DNA of 64,000 bases from Paraburkholderia terricola (GCF_900142195.1 NZ_FRAB01000015.1:97038-161037), one strand, 5' to 3'. Shown: positions 18,364 to 27,834, counted from the stretch's first letter. A program made the numbers and translations. Notes: generated from the letters alone by a model not told the origin.

Positions 18364-18397
18364 AAAGGCCGTTCCATCCACGATGGAACGGCCTTTT
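18364..18397 (+). terminator. Strong intrinsic terminator after qorA
   Basis: A perfect 15-bp stem (AAAGGCCGTTCCATC with its complement) closes a 3-nt loop and ends in TTTT. It isolates the kdp operon from the upstream genes. Confidence 0.9.
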
Positions 18398-18400
18398 CCG

Positions 18401-18463
18401 TTTACGCGATTTTTATACGCGCCACGCCATCTTTGACCGGCCCTTTACGCGCTTCGGCATAAC
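18401..18463 (+). promoter_or_regulatory. kdp promoter region with repeated TTTA(TA)CGCG boxes
   Basis: Three related boxes, TTTACGCG (18401), TTTATACGCG (18412) and TTTACGCGC (18444), flank a -35-like TTGACC (18433-18438). A -10-like CATAAC follows at 18458. Two T-rich direct repeats (TTTATA/TTTACA) are the KdpE site known upstream of E. coli kdpFABC, so these are candidate KdpE boxes. Inferred from position and similarity. Confidence 0.45.
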
Positions 18464-18500
18464 GTTGCGTCCATCCGAAGTCCGTGAATGGGGAACAAAA

Positions 18501-18614
18501 ATGGATGTGCTGTATGTCGGGGGCCTGGCGCTGTTCGCCGCGCTGACCTTTGCATTGATCGCGGGCTGCGAGAAGTTGATGCAGTTCCGTCGTGGACAGG
18601 GAGCGCGGTCATGA
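18501..18614 (+). CDS. 37-aa membrane peptide preceding kdpF
   Basis: ATG 18501, 37 codons, overlapping kdpF by ATGA. The peptide MDVLYVGGLALFAALTFALI continues AGCEKLMQFRRGQGARS: one membrane helix followed by a positively charged tail. It is not KdpF, which follows. Its coupling to kdpF suggests an extra small Kdp-associated subunit. A GGGAAC ribosome site is weak. Confidence 0.6.
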   Translation: MDVLYVGGLALFAALTFALIAGCEKLMQFRRGQGARS

Positions 18615-18703
18615 ACTGGATGCTCTGGTTGTCGGGCGCGGCCACCGCGCTGCTGTTTATTTACCTGGTCTATGCGCTTCTGCGCGCGGAGGACATTGAA
18701 TGA
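18611..18703 (+). CDS. kdpF: KdpF, small subunit of the K+-transporting ATPase
   Basis: 30 aa: MNWMLWLSGAATALLFIYLV then YALLRAEDIE. The LVYALLRAE(D/R) ending is a KdpF signature. It is a single membrane helix that stabilises the KdpABC complex. Both ends overlap neighbours by ATGA (18611-18614 and 18700-18703), so the small ORF, kdpF and kdpA are translationally coupled. Confidence 0.88.
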   Translation: MNWMLWLSGAATALLFIYLVYALLRAEDIE

Positions 18704-20553
18704 ACTCGAACAATGTCCTGCAGGCCGGGTTTTTCATCGTCGTGCTGCTGGCGGCCGCGGTGCCGATGTCGCGCTATCTGAGCGCCGTGATGAACGCAAA
18801 CCCGAACGCGAACCCGGACGGCAATTCCAACGGCAAGCCCAACGGCATCTCGCGTGTGCTTCGCATCGGCGCGCCGATCGAGCGCCTGCTGTATCGCCTC
18901 GCGGGCGTCGATCCGTCGACGGAAATGAGCTGGAAGCACTACGCGATCGCCACGATCGCGTTCAACGTGCTCGGCGTCGCGTTCCTGTACGCGCTGCTGC
19001 GCGTGCCAGCCTGGCTGCCGGGCAACCCGCAGCAGTTCGGCCCGATGACGGTCGACGGCGCGTTCAACACCGCGATCAGCTTCGTCACCAACACGAACTG
19101 GCAGGACTACACGCCGGAACAAACCGTCGGCTATCTGACGCAGATGCTCGGCCTGACCGTGCAGAACTTTTTCTCCGCGGCCACCGGCATCGTGGTGGTG
19201 ATCGCGCTGATTCGCGGCTTCGCGCGTCACAGCGCGCAAACCATCGGCAACTTCTGGGTCGACCTGACACGCGTGACGCTTTACGTGTTGCTGCCGATGT
19301 CGCTGATCCTCGCGACGCTGCTGATGAGCCAGGGCGTGATCCAGAACTTCAAGGCCTACGAGGACGTGCCGACGCTGCAAACCACGAGCTACGCCGCGCC
19401 CCGCCTCGACGCCCAGGGCAACCCGATGAAGGACGCGAAGGGCAACCCGCTCACCGTCGATACGCCGGTCAAGACGCAGACCATCGCGATGGGTCCGGTC
19501 GCCTCGCAGGAAGCGATCAAGATGATCGGCACCAACGGCGGCGGCTTCTTCAACGGCAACTCCGCGCATCCGTTCGAAAACCCCACGCCGTTCTCGAACT
19601 TCCTGCAGATCTTCTCGATCCTGATCATCCCCGCCGGCCTGGCGCTGCTGTTCGGCCGCATGATCGGCGACCGCAGACAGGGTGTGGCCGTGCTCGCGGC
19701 GATGGCGATCGGTTTCGGCGTCTGCGTGTTCGGCGAGATCGGCGCGGAGCAGAGCGGCAATCCGGCGCTCGCCGCGTTGCACGTCGATCAGTCGGCGAGC
19801 GCGTTGCAGTCGGGCGGTAACGCCGAAGGCAAGGAAACGCGTTTCGGCATCGCGCAATCGGGCATCTTCACGGTGGCGACGACCGCGGCTTCGTGCGGCG
19901 CGGTCGCCAATACACACGACTCGCTGACGCCGATCGGCGGCCTCTATCCGATGCTGCTGATGCAACTCGGCGAAGTGATCTTCGGCGGCGTGGGTTCCGG
20001 CATGTACGGGATGCTCGTGTTCGCGCTGCTGGCGGTGTTCGTGGCGGGCCTGATGATCGGCCGCACGCCCGAATACGTCGGCAAGAAGATCGAGGCCTAC
20101 GAGATGAAGATGGTGTCGATCGTCGTGCTGCTCACGCCGCTGCTGGTGCTCGTCGGCACCTCGATCGCGGTGCTGAGCGACGCGGGCAAGGCGGGCATTC
20201 TGAACCCCGGCGCGCATGGTTTCTCCGAGATCCTCTACGCGTTCAGCTCGGCCGCCAACAACAACGGCAGCGCGTTCGCGGGCCTCACCGTGGGCACGCC
20301 GTTCTACAACTGGCTCACCGCCATCGCGATGTGGTTCGGCCGCTTCGGCACGATCGTGCCGGTGCTGGCGATCGCCGGCTCGCTCGCCGCGAAGAAGCGC
20401 ATCGGCGTGACGGGCGGCACCTTGCCCACGCATGGTCCGCTCTTCGTCGTGCTGTTGCTCGGCACGGTGCTGCTGGTCGGCGCGCTGACCTATGTGCCCG
20501 CGCTCGCGCTCGGACCTGGCGTCGAACATCTGATGATGATGGGCGCGCATTGA
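18700..20553 (+). CDS. kdpA: KdpA, K+-channel-like subunit
   Basis: 617 aa, membrane protein of the SKT superfamily. Selectivity-filter-type segments are visible (FVTNTNWQDYTPE, GTNGGGFFNGNSAHPFEN, TTAASCGAVANTHDS, FSSAANNNGSAFAG). It binds and passes K+ in the KdpFABC pump. After the first helix there is an Asn/Pro/Gly-rich insert (residues about 30-48, repeated NANPNANPDG) that is not part of the usual KdpA core and makes this protein slightly long. Confidence 0.97.
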   Translation: MNSNNVLQAGFFIVVLLAAAVPMSRYLSAVMNANPNANPDGNSNGKPNGISRVLRIGAPIERLLYRLAGVDPSTEMSWKHYAIATIAFNVLGVAFLYALLRVPAWLPGNPQQFGPMTVDGAFNTAISFVTNTNWQDYTPEQTVGYLTQMLGLTVQNFFSAATGIVVVIALIRGFARHSAQTIGNFWVDLTRVTLYVLLPMSLILATLLMSQGVIQNFKAYEDVPTLQTTSYAAPRLDAQGNPMKDAKGNPLTVDTPVKTQTIAMGPVASQEAIKMIGTNGGGFFNGNSAHPFENPTPFSNFLQIFSILIIPAGLALLFGRMIGDRRQGVAVLAAMAIGFGVCVFGEIGAEQSGNPALAALHVDQSASALQSGGNAEGKETRFGIAQSGIFTVATTAASCGAVANTHDSLTPIGGLYPMLLMQLGEVIFGGVGSGMYGMLVFALLAVFVAGLMIGRTPEYVGKKIEAYEMKMVSIVVLLTPLLVLVGTSIAVLSDAGKAGILNPGAHGFSEILYAFSSAANNNGSAFAGLTVGTPFYNWLTAIAMWFGRFGTIVPVLAIAGSLAAKKRIGVTGGTLPTHGPLFVVLLLGTVLLVGALTYVPALALGPGVEHLMMMGAH

Positions 20554-20613
20554 GCCCGGTGATGACGACAAGTGATCGAAAAGCGACGCGCCAACGGGAA
20601 ATTCGAGGATTCA

Positions 20614-22710
20614 ATGACTGAACATAACTCAACGCGGTCCATGTTCGACCCGGCGCTGTTGCGCCCGGCGATCGTGGACTCCTTCAGGAAGCTCACGCCG
20701 CGCACGCAGTTCCGCAATCCGGTGATGTTCTGCGTGTACGTCGGCAGCATTCTGACGACCATTCTGTGGCTCGCCGCGCTCGGCGGCCAGGCCGAGGCGC
20801 CCGCGGGCTTCATTCTCGCGGTCACGTTGTGGCTGTGGTTCACGGTGCTGTTCGCCAACTTCGCGGAGGCGCTCGCCGAAGGCCGTTCGAAGGCCCAGGC
20901 CGCGTCGCTGCGCAGCGCGAAGAAAGACGTGATGGCGAAGAAGCTCAACGAGCCGCATCCCAAGTCGCCGATCCGCATCGTGACCGCCTCCGATCTGCGC
21001 AAGGGCGACGTCGTGCTGGTCGAGACCGGCGACGTGATTCCGGCCGACGGCGAAGTGGTGGACGGCGTCGCGTCGGTGGACGAATCGGCGATCACGGGCG
21101 AATCCGCGCCGGTGATCCGCGAGTCGGGCGGCGATTTTTCGTCGGTGACGGGCGGCACGCGGGTGCTGTCGGACTGGATCGTGGTGCGCGTCACCGCGAA
21201 TCCGGGCGAGGCGTTCCTCGACCGCATGATCGCGATGGTCGAGGGCGCGAAGCGTCAGAAGACGCCGAACGAAATCGCGCTGACCATCCTGCTGGTCGCG
21301 CTGACGATCGTGATGCTGCTCGCCACCGCCACGCTGCTGCCGTTCTCGATGTTCTCCGTCGAGGCTGCGCATCTGGGCAACTCCTCGGGTCACGTGGTGA
21401 CGATCACGGCGCTCGTCGCGCTGCTCGTGTGTCTGATTCCGACCACCATCGGCGGACTGTTGTCGGCGATCGGCGTGGCCGGCATGAGCCGGATGATGCA
21501 GGCGAACGTGATCGCCACCTCGGGCCGCGCGGTGGAAGCGGCCGGCGACGTCGACGTGCTGCTGCTCGACAAGACCGGCACGATCACGCTCGGCAATCGC
21601 CAGGCCTCGCAGTTCGTGCCCGCGCCCGGTTTCACCGAGGAAGCGCTCGCGGACGCCGCGCAGCTTTCGTCGCTCGCGGATGAAACGCCGGAGGGCCGCA
21701 GCATCGTCGTGTTGGCGAAGCAGCGTTTCAACATCCGCCAACGCGACATGGCTTCGCTGCACGCGGTGTTTCTCGCGTTCACCGCGCAAACGCGGATGAG
21801 CGGCGTCGATCTCGTTGACCGCGAAATCCGCAAGGGCGCGGCCGATGCCGTGAAGCTCTACGTCGAGGCGAACGGCGGCCGTTTCCCGAACGAAGTCGGC
21901 AACGCGGTGGCCGACGTCGCGCGCCGCGGCAGCACGCCGCTCGTGGTCGCCGAGAAAGGCGAGCAGGGCGCGCGCGTGCTCGGCGTGATCGAACTGAAGG
22001 ACGTGGTGAAGGGCGGCATCAAGGAGCGCTTCGCCGAACTGCGCAAGATGGGCATCAAGACCATCATGGTGACGGGCGACAACCGCCTGACCGCGGCGGC
22101 GATCGCCGCCGAAGCGGGCGTCGACGATTTCCTGGCCGAAGCCACGCCGGAAGCGAAGCTCGCGACGATCCGCGGGCACCAGGCCGAAGGGCGCCTCGTG
22201 GCGATGACCGGCGACGGCACCAACGACGCTCCGGCGCTCGCGCAAGCCGACGTCGCGGTGGCGATGAACACCGGCACGCAGGCTGCGAAGGAAGCCGGCA
22301 ACATGGTCGACCTCGATTCGAATCCGACCAAGCTGATCGAGATCGTCGAGATCGGCAAGCAGATGCTGATGACGCGCGGCTCGCTCACCACGTTCTCGAT
22401 CGCCAACGACATCGCCAAGTACTTCGCCATCATTCCGGCCGCGTTCGCCACGACCTATCCGGCGCTCAACGCGCTGAACGTGATGCATCTGGCGACGCCC
22501 GCCTCGGCGATCATGTCGGCGGTGATTTTCAACGCGCTGATCATCGTGCTGCTGATTCCGCTGGCGCTCAAGGGCGTGCGTTACCGCGCGCTCGGCGCGG
22601 CGATCCTGCTGCGCCGCAATCTGCTGATTTACGGTCTGGGCGGGATCATCGTGCCGTTCATCGGCATCAAGCTGATCGATATGGTGCTGGCCGCGTTCGG
22701 CTGGGTTTAA
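20614..22710 (+). CDS. kdpB: KdpB, P-type ATPase catalytic subunit
   Basis: 698 aa from ATG 20614 (site GAGGAT). The phosphorylation Asp319 lies in [10 protein letters not shown], the actuator motif in ITGESAPV, and the hinge in [18 protein letters not shown]. KdpB hydrolyses ATP to drive K+ uptake through KdpA. The in-frame ORF opens at 20572 but lacks a ribosome site there. The spacing to kdpA is 60 bp. Confidence 0.97.
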   Translation: MTEHNSTRSMFDPALLRPAIVDSFRKLTPRTQFRNPVMFCVYVGSILTTILWLAALGGQAEAPAGFILAVTLWLWFTVLFANFAEALAEGRSKAQAASLRSAKKDVMAKKLNEPHPKSPIRIVTASDLRKGDVVLVETGDVIPADGEVVDGVASVDESAITGESAPVIRESGGDFSSVTGGTRVLSDWIVVRVTANPGEAFLDRMIAMVEGAKRQKTPNEIALTILLVALTIVMLLATATLLPFSMFSVEAAHLGNSSGHVVTITALVALLVCLIPTTIGGLLSAIGVAGMSRMMQANVIATSGRAVEAAGDVDVLLLDKTGTITLGNRQASQFVPAPGFTEEALADAAQLSSLADETPEGRSIVVLAKQRFNIRQRDMASLHAVFLAFTAQTRMSGVDLVDREIRKGAADAVKLYVEANGGRFPNEVGNAVADVARRGSTPLVVAEKGEQGARVLGVIELKDVVKGGIKERFAELRKMGIKTIMVTGDNRLTAAAIAAEAGVDDFLAEATPEAKLATIRGHQAEGRLVAMTGDGTNDAPALAQADVAVAMNTGTQAAKEAGNMVDLDSNPTKLIEIVEIGKQMLMTRGSLTTFSIANDIAKYFAIIPAAFATTYPALNALNVMHLATPASAIMSAVIFNALIIVLLIPLALKGVRYRALGAAILLRRNLLIYGLGGIIVPFIGIKLIDMVLAAFGWV

Positions 22711-22725
22711 GAGGAATTGCCAATC

Positions 22726-23304
22726 ATGAAAAATCTGTTCCGTCCGCTGATCGTGATCTTCGCGGTGCTCGCCGCGCTCACCGGACTCGCTTATCCCGCG
22801 TTGATCACCGCCGTCGGTCAGACGTTCTTCCACGCGCAGGCCAACGGCAGCCTGCTCGAACAGGACGGCAAGGTGGTCGGCTCGAAGCTGATCGGCCAGC
22901 AGTTCGACGCGCCGCAATACTTCTGGGGCCGGCTCTCGGCCACCAGCCCGATGCCTTACAACGCGCAAGGCTCGGGCGGCTCCAACCTCGGGCCGACCAA
23001 CCCGGCGCTGATCGATGAAGTGAAAGGCCGCATCGACGCGTTGCAGGCCGCCGGCACCGATCTGTCCAGGCCGGTGCCGGTCGATCTGGTGACGTCCTCG
23101 GGCAGCGGTCTCGATCCCGAGATCAGCCCGGCTGCGGCGGCTTACCAGATCGAGCGCGTGGCGAAGGCGCGCAAGCTCGCGGCGAACGACGTGCAGGCGC
23201 TAGTGGATCGTTATACGAGCGGTCGTCAGTTCGGCATTTTTGGCGAGCCGCGCGTGAACGTGCTGCAACTGAACCTGGCGTTGGACGAGATGAAGCGCGG
23301 TTGA
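22726..23304 (+). CDS. kdpC: KdpC, K+-ATPase accessory subunit
   Basis: 192 aa from ATG 22726, behind GAGGAATTG; the TTG at 22717 is a less likely start. An N-terminal membrane helix is followed by the conserved [15 protein letters not shown] block ([18 protein letters not shown]) and [13 protein letters not shown]. It is required for the ATPase cycle of KdpFABC. An intrinsic terminator follows 16 bp after the stop. Confidence 0.96.
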   Translation: MKNLFRPLIVIFAVLAALTGLAYPALITAVGQTFFHAQANGSLLEQDGKVVGSKLIGQQFDAPQYFWGRLSATSPMPYNAQGSGGSNLGPTNPALIDEVKGRIDALQAAGTDLSRPVPVDLVTSSGSGLDPEISPAAAAYQIERVAKARKLAANDVQALVDRYTSGRQFGIFGEPRVNVLQLNLALDEMKRG

Positions 23305-23320
23305 ACGCAAGCGATGCCCG

Positions 23321-23354
23321 AAGGCGGCGGCTCACGCGCCCGCCTTTGTTTTTT
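23321..23354 (+). terminator. Intrinsic terminator between kdpC and kdpD
   Basis: AAGGCGG and CCGCCTT (23321-23346) pair around a 12-nt loop and are followed by TGTTTTTTG. It should reduce read-through from kdpFABC into kdpDE. Beyond it lie short imperfect repeats of GTGTATCGCC (23391-23418). Confidence 0.75.
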
Positions 23355-23488
23355 GCATCGCCCGCATCGCGACGTTGTCATGCCGCCGGGTGTCGCCGTG
23401 TATCGCCGTGTATCGCCATTTGCGGCCGGCTCGCCGCCGTGCCACCATGCACACACCGCCGCTCGCCCAACTATGAAAACCATTGAGC

Positions 23489-26416
23489 ATGAACCGCCCC
23501 GATCCTGACGAACTGCTCGACAAGCTGCAACGCGACGAAGAAAAACGTCAGCGCGGCAAGCTGAAGATTTTTTTCGGCGCGTCGGCGGGCGTCGGCAAGA
23601 CCTATGCGATGTTGCAGGCCGCGCGCCGCCGTCACGATGAAGGCGCGGACGTGGTGGTGGGCATCGCCGAAACGCATGGCCGTGGCGAAACCGCCGCGCT
23701 GCTCGCGGGGCTCGACGTGCTGCCGCTCGCGCAGATCGACTATCGCGGCCGCACGCTCGGCGAGTTCGATCTCGACGCCGCGCTTGCGCGCAAGCCGCAA
23801 CTGATACTCGTCGACGAACTCGCGCATTCGAACGTGCGGGGCGCGCGGCATCTGAAGCGTTGGCAGGACGTGTACGAACTGCTCGATGCGGGCATCGACG
23901 TCTACACGACGGTCAACGTGCAGCACCTCGAAAGCCTGAACGACGTGATCGGCCAGATCACCGGCATCCGTGTCTGGGAGACGGTGCCCGACCGCGTGTT
24001 CGATCGCGCCGACGAAGTCACGCTGGTCGACTTGCCCGCCGAGGAACTGCTCGACCGCATGCGCGACGGCAAGGTGTATTTGCCGCAGCAGGCCGAGCGC
24101 GCGGTGCGCAACTTCTTTCGCAAGGGCAATCTGATCGCGCTGCGCGAGCTGGCGCTGCGCCGCACCGCGGATCGCGTGGACGCGCAGATGCGGGAATATC
24201 GCGCCGACCGGTCGATCGAGCGCATCTGGCAGGCGCGCGAGCGCTTGCTGGTTTGCGTCGGGCCGGGCCCCGAAGCGCCGATGCTGGTGCGGGCGGCGGC
24301 GCGCCTCGCCGCCAGTCTCAAGGCCGACTGGATCGCGGTCTATGTGGAAACGCCCGCGCTGCAGCGCCTGCCCGACGCGCGCCGCGAACGCACGCTCAAC
24401 GCGCTCAAGCTCGCGGCCGAACTCGGCGCCGAAACCGCGACGCTCGCGGCCGCCGACGCGGCCACCGCGCTGATCGGCTATGCGCAGGCTCGCAACGTGT
24501 CGAAGCTGGTGGCGGGCGCGTCGGTCCGCGCGGGCTGGCTGCGCCGATTGCGCCGGCCGTTCGGCGAGCGCATCGCCGAGCACGCGGGCGAACTCGATCT
24601 CACGCTGATCCGCGCGTCGTCCGAACGCGACGGCGGCGAGCAGAGCCGCCTGCTCACCACCACCGCGAACGCGTGGCGCGATGCGTTGAGCGCGGCGCGC
24701 GAACGCCGCTCGCCGCCGCGCGCCTATGGTTTCGCGCTGGCGATCTGCGCGGCCATCACGCTCCTGTCGAGCCAGTTGAGCGGCCATATCGATCTGACGA
24801 ACCTCGTCATGCTGTACCTGCTCGGCGTGATCTTCACGGCGGTGAAGCTCGGACGCGGGCCGGGCGTGATGCAGTCGTTCATGAGCGTGGCCGCGTTCGA
24901 TTTCTTCTTCGTGCCGCCGCGCATGTCGCTGTCGGTTTCCGATACGCAGTATCTGCTGACGTTCTTCGGCATGCTGCTCACCTCGCTCGTCATCAGCCAT
25001 CTCACGTCGAGCCTGCGCCGCGAGGCGAGCGTCGCGCGCCGCCGCGAGCAGCGCACCGGCGCGATGTACGCGATGGCGCGCGAACTGGCCGCGGCGCTCA
25101 CCACCGAGCAGATCGTCGAGATCGGCAGCCGGCATGTGAGCGAGGTGTTCGGCGCGCGCGTCGCGATGCTGTTGCCGGACAGCGCCGATAAAGTGAAGCA
25201 GAAGATCGAGGACCCCGACGCGGCGATGCTGCTCGACGGCGAGATGCTCGATAGCGACGTCGGCCAATGGGTCTACGATCAGCAGAAGCCGGCCGGGCAT
25301 GGCACCGACACGCTGCCGGCCGCCGCCGCGCTGTACCTGCCGCTGAAGGCGCCGATGCGCACGCGCGGCGTGCTCGCGGTCGCGTTGCGCGACGAGCGCG
25401 AGCTGAACGTGCCCGAGCAGCAGCGCATGCTCGACGCGTTCGCCGCGCAGATCGCGCTGGCGCTGGAACGCGTGCATTACGTGGATATCGCGCGCGACGC
25501 GCTCGTCAACATGGAATCGGAGCGCTTGCGCAATTCGCTGCTGTCGGCGATCTCGCACGATCTGCGCACGCCGTTGACGACCATCGTCGGGTTCTCGTCG
25601 ATGCTCGCTCAGTCGCGCGATACGCGTGCTGACGCCCACGCCGACACCGGCGCCGACACCAGGGCCGACGCCCGGCCCGACGACGATCTCGTCGAAGCGA
25701 TCCACGAGGAAGCGCTGCGCATGACCGGCATCGTCACGAATCTGCTCGACATGGCCCGCTTGCAGGCCGGCAGCCTGCAATTGAATCAGCAGTGGACGCT
25801 GCTCGAGGAAACCGTGGGCGCCGCGCTGCGGGCGTGCAAACGCGTGCTGGCCGAGCATCCCGTGCAGGTCAAACTGGCCGCGGACTTGCCGCTGCTGCAT
25901 CTCGACGCCGTGCTGATGGAGCGGCTGTTCTCGAACCTGTTCGAGAACGCGGCGAAATACACCCCGCCGCACACGCCGTTGACGATCGGCGCGCAGCGTC
26001 TCGACGCGGACGGCCAATCGTTCGTGCGCGTCACCGTCGACGATAACGGACCGGGCCTGCCCGCCGGCATGGAAGCGCGCGTGTTCGAGAAGTTTACGCG
26101 CGGCGAGAAGGAGTCGGCCAAGCCGGGCATCGGCCTCGGCCTCGCGATCTGCCGCGCGATCGTCGAAGCGCACGGCGGTACAATCGGCGCGCTCAACCGG
26201 ATGTCGGCGGAGGGGCGCGTGGAAGGCGCGCGCTTCTGGTTCACGCTGCCGGTGGAAACGCCGCCCGACGCGCCCGACGTGCTGGACGTGCTGGACGATG
26301 AGGGCGCCGATCCGCTGAATGACGAAAGAGCCGATCGCTTCGCCGGTCCTCTCGCGGATCCGCTTGGCCACGACGACCCGACACTTCACCCGCATCCCAA
26401 GCCTACCCATGAGTGA
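23489..26416 (+). CDS. kdpD: KdpD, K+/turgor sensor histidine kinase
   Basis: 975 aa from ATG 23489 (a TTG two codons upstream is the only alternative). Order: KdpD domain with Walker A GASAGVGKTY (about residues 30-40), a USP-like domain (about 250-370), four membrane helices (about 410-510), a GAF-like region, a DHp domain with His690 in SAISHDLRTPL and a C-terminal ATPase (NLFENAAKYTPP, DNGPGLP, GIGLGLAICRAIVE). A low-complexity Ala/Asp/Thr insert (TRADAHADTGADTRADAR) lies between the two DHp helices. It overlaps kdpE by 8 bp. Confidence 0.96.
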   Translation: MNRPDPDELLDKLQRDEEKRQRGKLKIFFGASAGVGKTYAMLQAARRRHDEGADVVVGIAETHGRGETAALLAGLDVLPLAQIDYRGRTLGEFDLDAALARKPQLILVDELAHSNVRGARHLKRWQDVYELLDAGIDVYTTVNVQHLESLNDVIGQITGIRVWETVPDRVFDRADEVTLVDLPAEELLDRMRDGKVYLPQQAERAVRNFFRKGNLIALRELALRRTADRVDAQMREYRADRSIERIWQARERLLVCVGPGPEAPMLVRAAARLAASLKADWIAVYVETPALQRLPDARRERTLNALKLAAELGAETATLAAADAATALIGYAQARNVSKLVAGASVRAGWLRRLRRPFGERIAEHAGELDLTLIRASSERDGGEQSRLLTTTANAWRDALSAARERRSPPRAYGFALAICAAITLLSSQLSGHIDLTNLVMLYLLGVIFTAVKLGRGPGVMQSFMSVAAFDFFFVPPRMSLSVSDTQYLLTFFGMLLTSLVISHLTSSLRREASVARRREQRTGAMYAMARELAAALTTEQIVEIGSRHVSEVFGARVAMLLPDSADKVKQKIEDPDAAMLLDGEMLDSDVGQWVYDQQKPAGHGTDTLPAAAALYLPLKAPMRTRGVLAVALRDERELNVPEQQRMLDAFAAQIALALERVHYVDIARDALVNMESERLRNSLLSAISHDLRTPLTTIVGFSSMLAQSRDTRADAHADTGADTRADARPDDDLVEAIHEEALRMTGIVTNLLDMARLQAGSLQLNQQWTLLEETVGAALRACKRVLAEHPVQVKLAADLPLLHLDAVLMERLFSNLFENAAKYTPPHTPLTIGAQRLDADGQSFVRVTVDDNGPGLPAGMEARVFEKFTRGEKESAKPGIGLGLAICRAIVEAHGGTIGALNRMSAEGRVEGARFWFTLPVETPPDAPDVLDVLDDEGADPLNDERADRFAGPLADPLGHDDPTLHPHPKPTHE

Positions 26417-27107
26417 CCCCGGCATCACCGTCGTCCTGATCGAAGACGAAAAGCAGATTCGCCGTTTCGTGCGCAGCGCGCTGGAAGGCGAGGGCATCGT
26501 CGTGCACGACGCCGAAACCGGCAAGCAGGGTCTCGTGGAGGCCGCGACGCGCAAGCCCGATCTGGTGATCGTCGATCTCGGCCTGCCCGACACGGACGGC
26601 CTCGACGTGATCCGCGAACTGCGCGGCTGGAGCGAACTGCCGGTGATCGTGCTGTCGGCGCGCACCCAGGAGAGCGAAAAAGTCGCCGCGCTCGACGCCG
26701 GCGCGGACGACTACCTCACCAAGCCGTTCGGCGTGTCCGAATTGCTGGCGCGGATTCGGGCGCAGATGCGGCGGCGCAATCACGGCGGCGCGAACGAGTC
26801 GCCGCTGGTGCGCTTCGGCGCGGTCACCGTCGATCTGGCCTTGCGGCAAGTGAGCCGCGACGGCGTCGCCGTTCATCTCACGCCGATCGAATACCGCCTG
26901 CTCGCGACGCTGGTGCGCCACGCCGGCCGCGTGCTCACGCACCGGCAACTGCTGCGCGACGTGTGGGGGCCGTCGCATGTGGAGAGCCATCACTATTTGC
27001 GCATCTACATGGCGCATCTGCGCGGCAAGCTGGAGCGCGACCCGGCGCAGCCGGAGCATATCGTCACGGAAACGGGGGTTGGCTACCGGCTGGTCGGCAC
27101 GGTCTGA
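26409..27107 (+). CDS. kdpE: KdpE, OmpR-type response regulator
   Basis: 232 aa from ATG 26409, inside the kdpD end (8-bp overlap), so the kinase and regulator are coupled. The receiver has the acidic pair in VVLIEDEKQIRRF, the phosphorylated Asp56 in VIVDLGLPDTDG and Lys in DYLTKPFG. The winged helix covers residues 130-230 (TPIEYRLLATLVRHAGRVLT). It activates the kdpFABC promoter at low K+ or high osmolarity. Confidence 0.96.
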   Translation: MSDPGITVVLIEDEKQIRRFVRSALEGEGIVVHDAETGKQGLVEAATRKPDLVIVDLGLPDTDGLDVIRELRGWSELPVIVLSARTQESEKVAALDAGADDYLTKPFGVSELLARIRAQMRRRNHGGANESPLVRFGAVTVDLALRQVSRDGVAVHLTPIEYRLLATLVRHAGRVLTHRQLLRDVWGPSHVESHHYLRIYMAHLRGKLERDPAQPEHIVTETGVGYRLVGTV

Positions 27108-27160
27108 CCGACGGACGCGGGTCGCGACGGCATCGCGCCCCGTTTGCTAGAATTACGGAC

Positions 27161-27203
27161 CGTAAGGACGACCTTACGCACATTCACAAACGGGGACGGC
27201 CCC
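27161..27203 (+). promoter_or_regulatory. Guanidine-II (mini-ykkC) riboswitch
   Basis: Two hairpins with the class-defining ACGR tetraloops are present: CGTAAGG-ACGA-CCTTACG (27161-27178, perfect 7-bp stem) and GGGG-ACGG-CCCC (27192-27203). They are 13 nt apart and the second ends 21 nt before the ATG of a SugE/Gdx exporter. The architecture and the downstream gene type are those of the guanidine-II riboswitch, which frees the ribosome site when guanidinium binds. A -10-like TAGAAT lies at 27148-27153. Confidence 0.93.
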
Positions 27204-27224
27204 ATCTGACCAACGAGCTGTCTC

Positions 27225-27545
27225 ATGTCCTGGATTCTTCTGTTGATCGCCGGTTTGCTTGAAGTCGCCTGGGCGGCCGGCCTCAAGAGTTCCGAAGGTT
27301 TCACCCGGCTCTGGCCGTCCGTGTTCACGATCGTGACCGCGCTCGGCAGCTTCGTGCTGCTCGCCCTGGCAATGCGCCAGTTGCCGCTCGGCACGGCCTA
27401 CGCCGTCTGGACGGGCATCGGCGCGGTCGGCGCATTCATCTTCGGCATCGTGATGATGGGCGAGGCGTTGAGCGTCGCGCGCGTGGCCAGCGCGGCGCTG
27501 ATCGTGGTCGGACTGATCGGGTTGAAGCTGTCGTCAGGGCATTGA
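27225..27545 (+). CDS. gdx: SMR-family guanidinium exporter (Gdx/SugE)
   Basis: 106 aa, four membrane helices. The key Glu in [20 protein letters not shown] and the following TRLWPS are the signature of the SugE/Gdx branch of the small multidrug resistance family, which exports guanidinium in exchange for protons as a dual-topology dimer. The guanidine-II riboswitch just upstream supports the substrate directly. The ribosome site is weak (GAG-rich), as expected for a translationally controlled gene. Confidence 0.93.
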   Translation: MSWILLLIAGLLEVAWAAGLKSSEGFTRLWPSVFTIVTALGSFVLLALAMRQLPLGTAYAVWTGIGAVGAFIFGIVMMGEALSVARVASAALIVVGLIGLKLSSGH

Positions 27546-27834
27546 GCCTCATTGCCCGCTCATTGGCCGCCTCGCTTCGTTGCCCGCTTCATTCCCCGAT
27601 TCGTGCGGCGCACCCGTGCCCGCGCCGCCTGTGTCCCGCCGGATTGCGCCATTTGTTCGCCGCTCTGCGTTCTGCGAATTAACGTGGCTATAATGAGACT
27701 GAATCCAAACTGAATGTTGCCCGCGGCCTACGGGGCGCGGCCGGCTTGGCGCGGGTCTGACGACTTCGGCGCGGCGGCTCGTTCCGCCATGCTCGCCGAA
27801 GCGCCCGGCACGCACAGCGCGCCCGGAGGCGGCC

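Noticed and set aside
20629..22968. 779-aa open frame opposite kdpB and kdpC
   Set aside because: It mirrors kdpB and kdpC in a high-GC genome and reads as Arg/His/Asp-rich low complexity with no domain or ribosome site; a shadow of the real genes.
23471..26665. 1064-aa open frame opposite kdpD
   Set aside because: The reverse frame is a compositional shadow of kdpD, which has complete kinase motifs.
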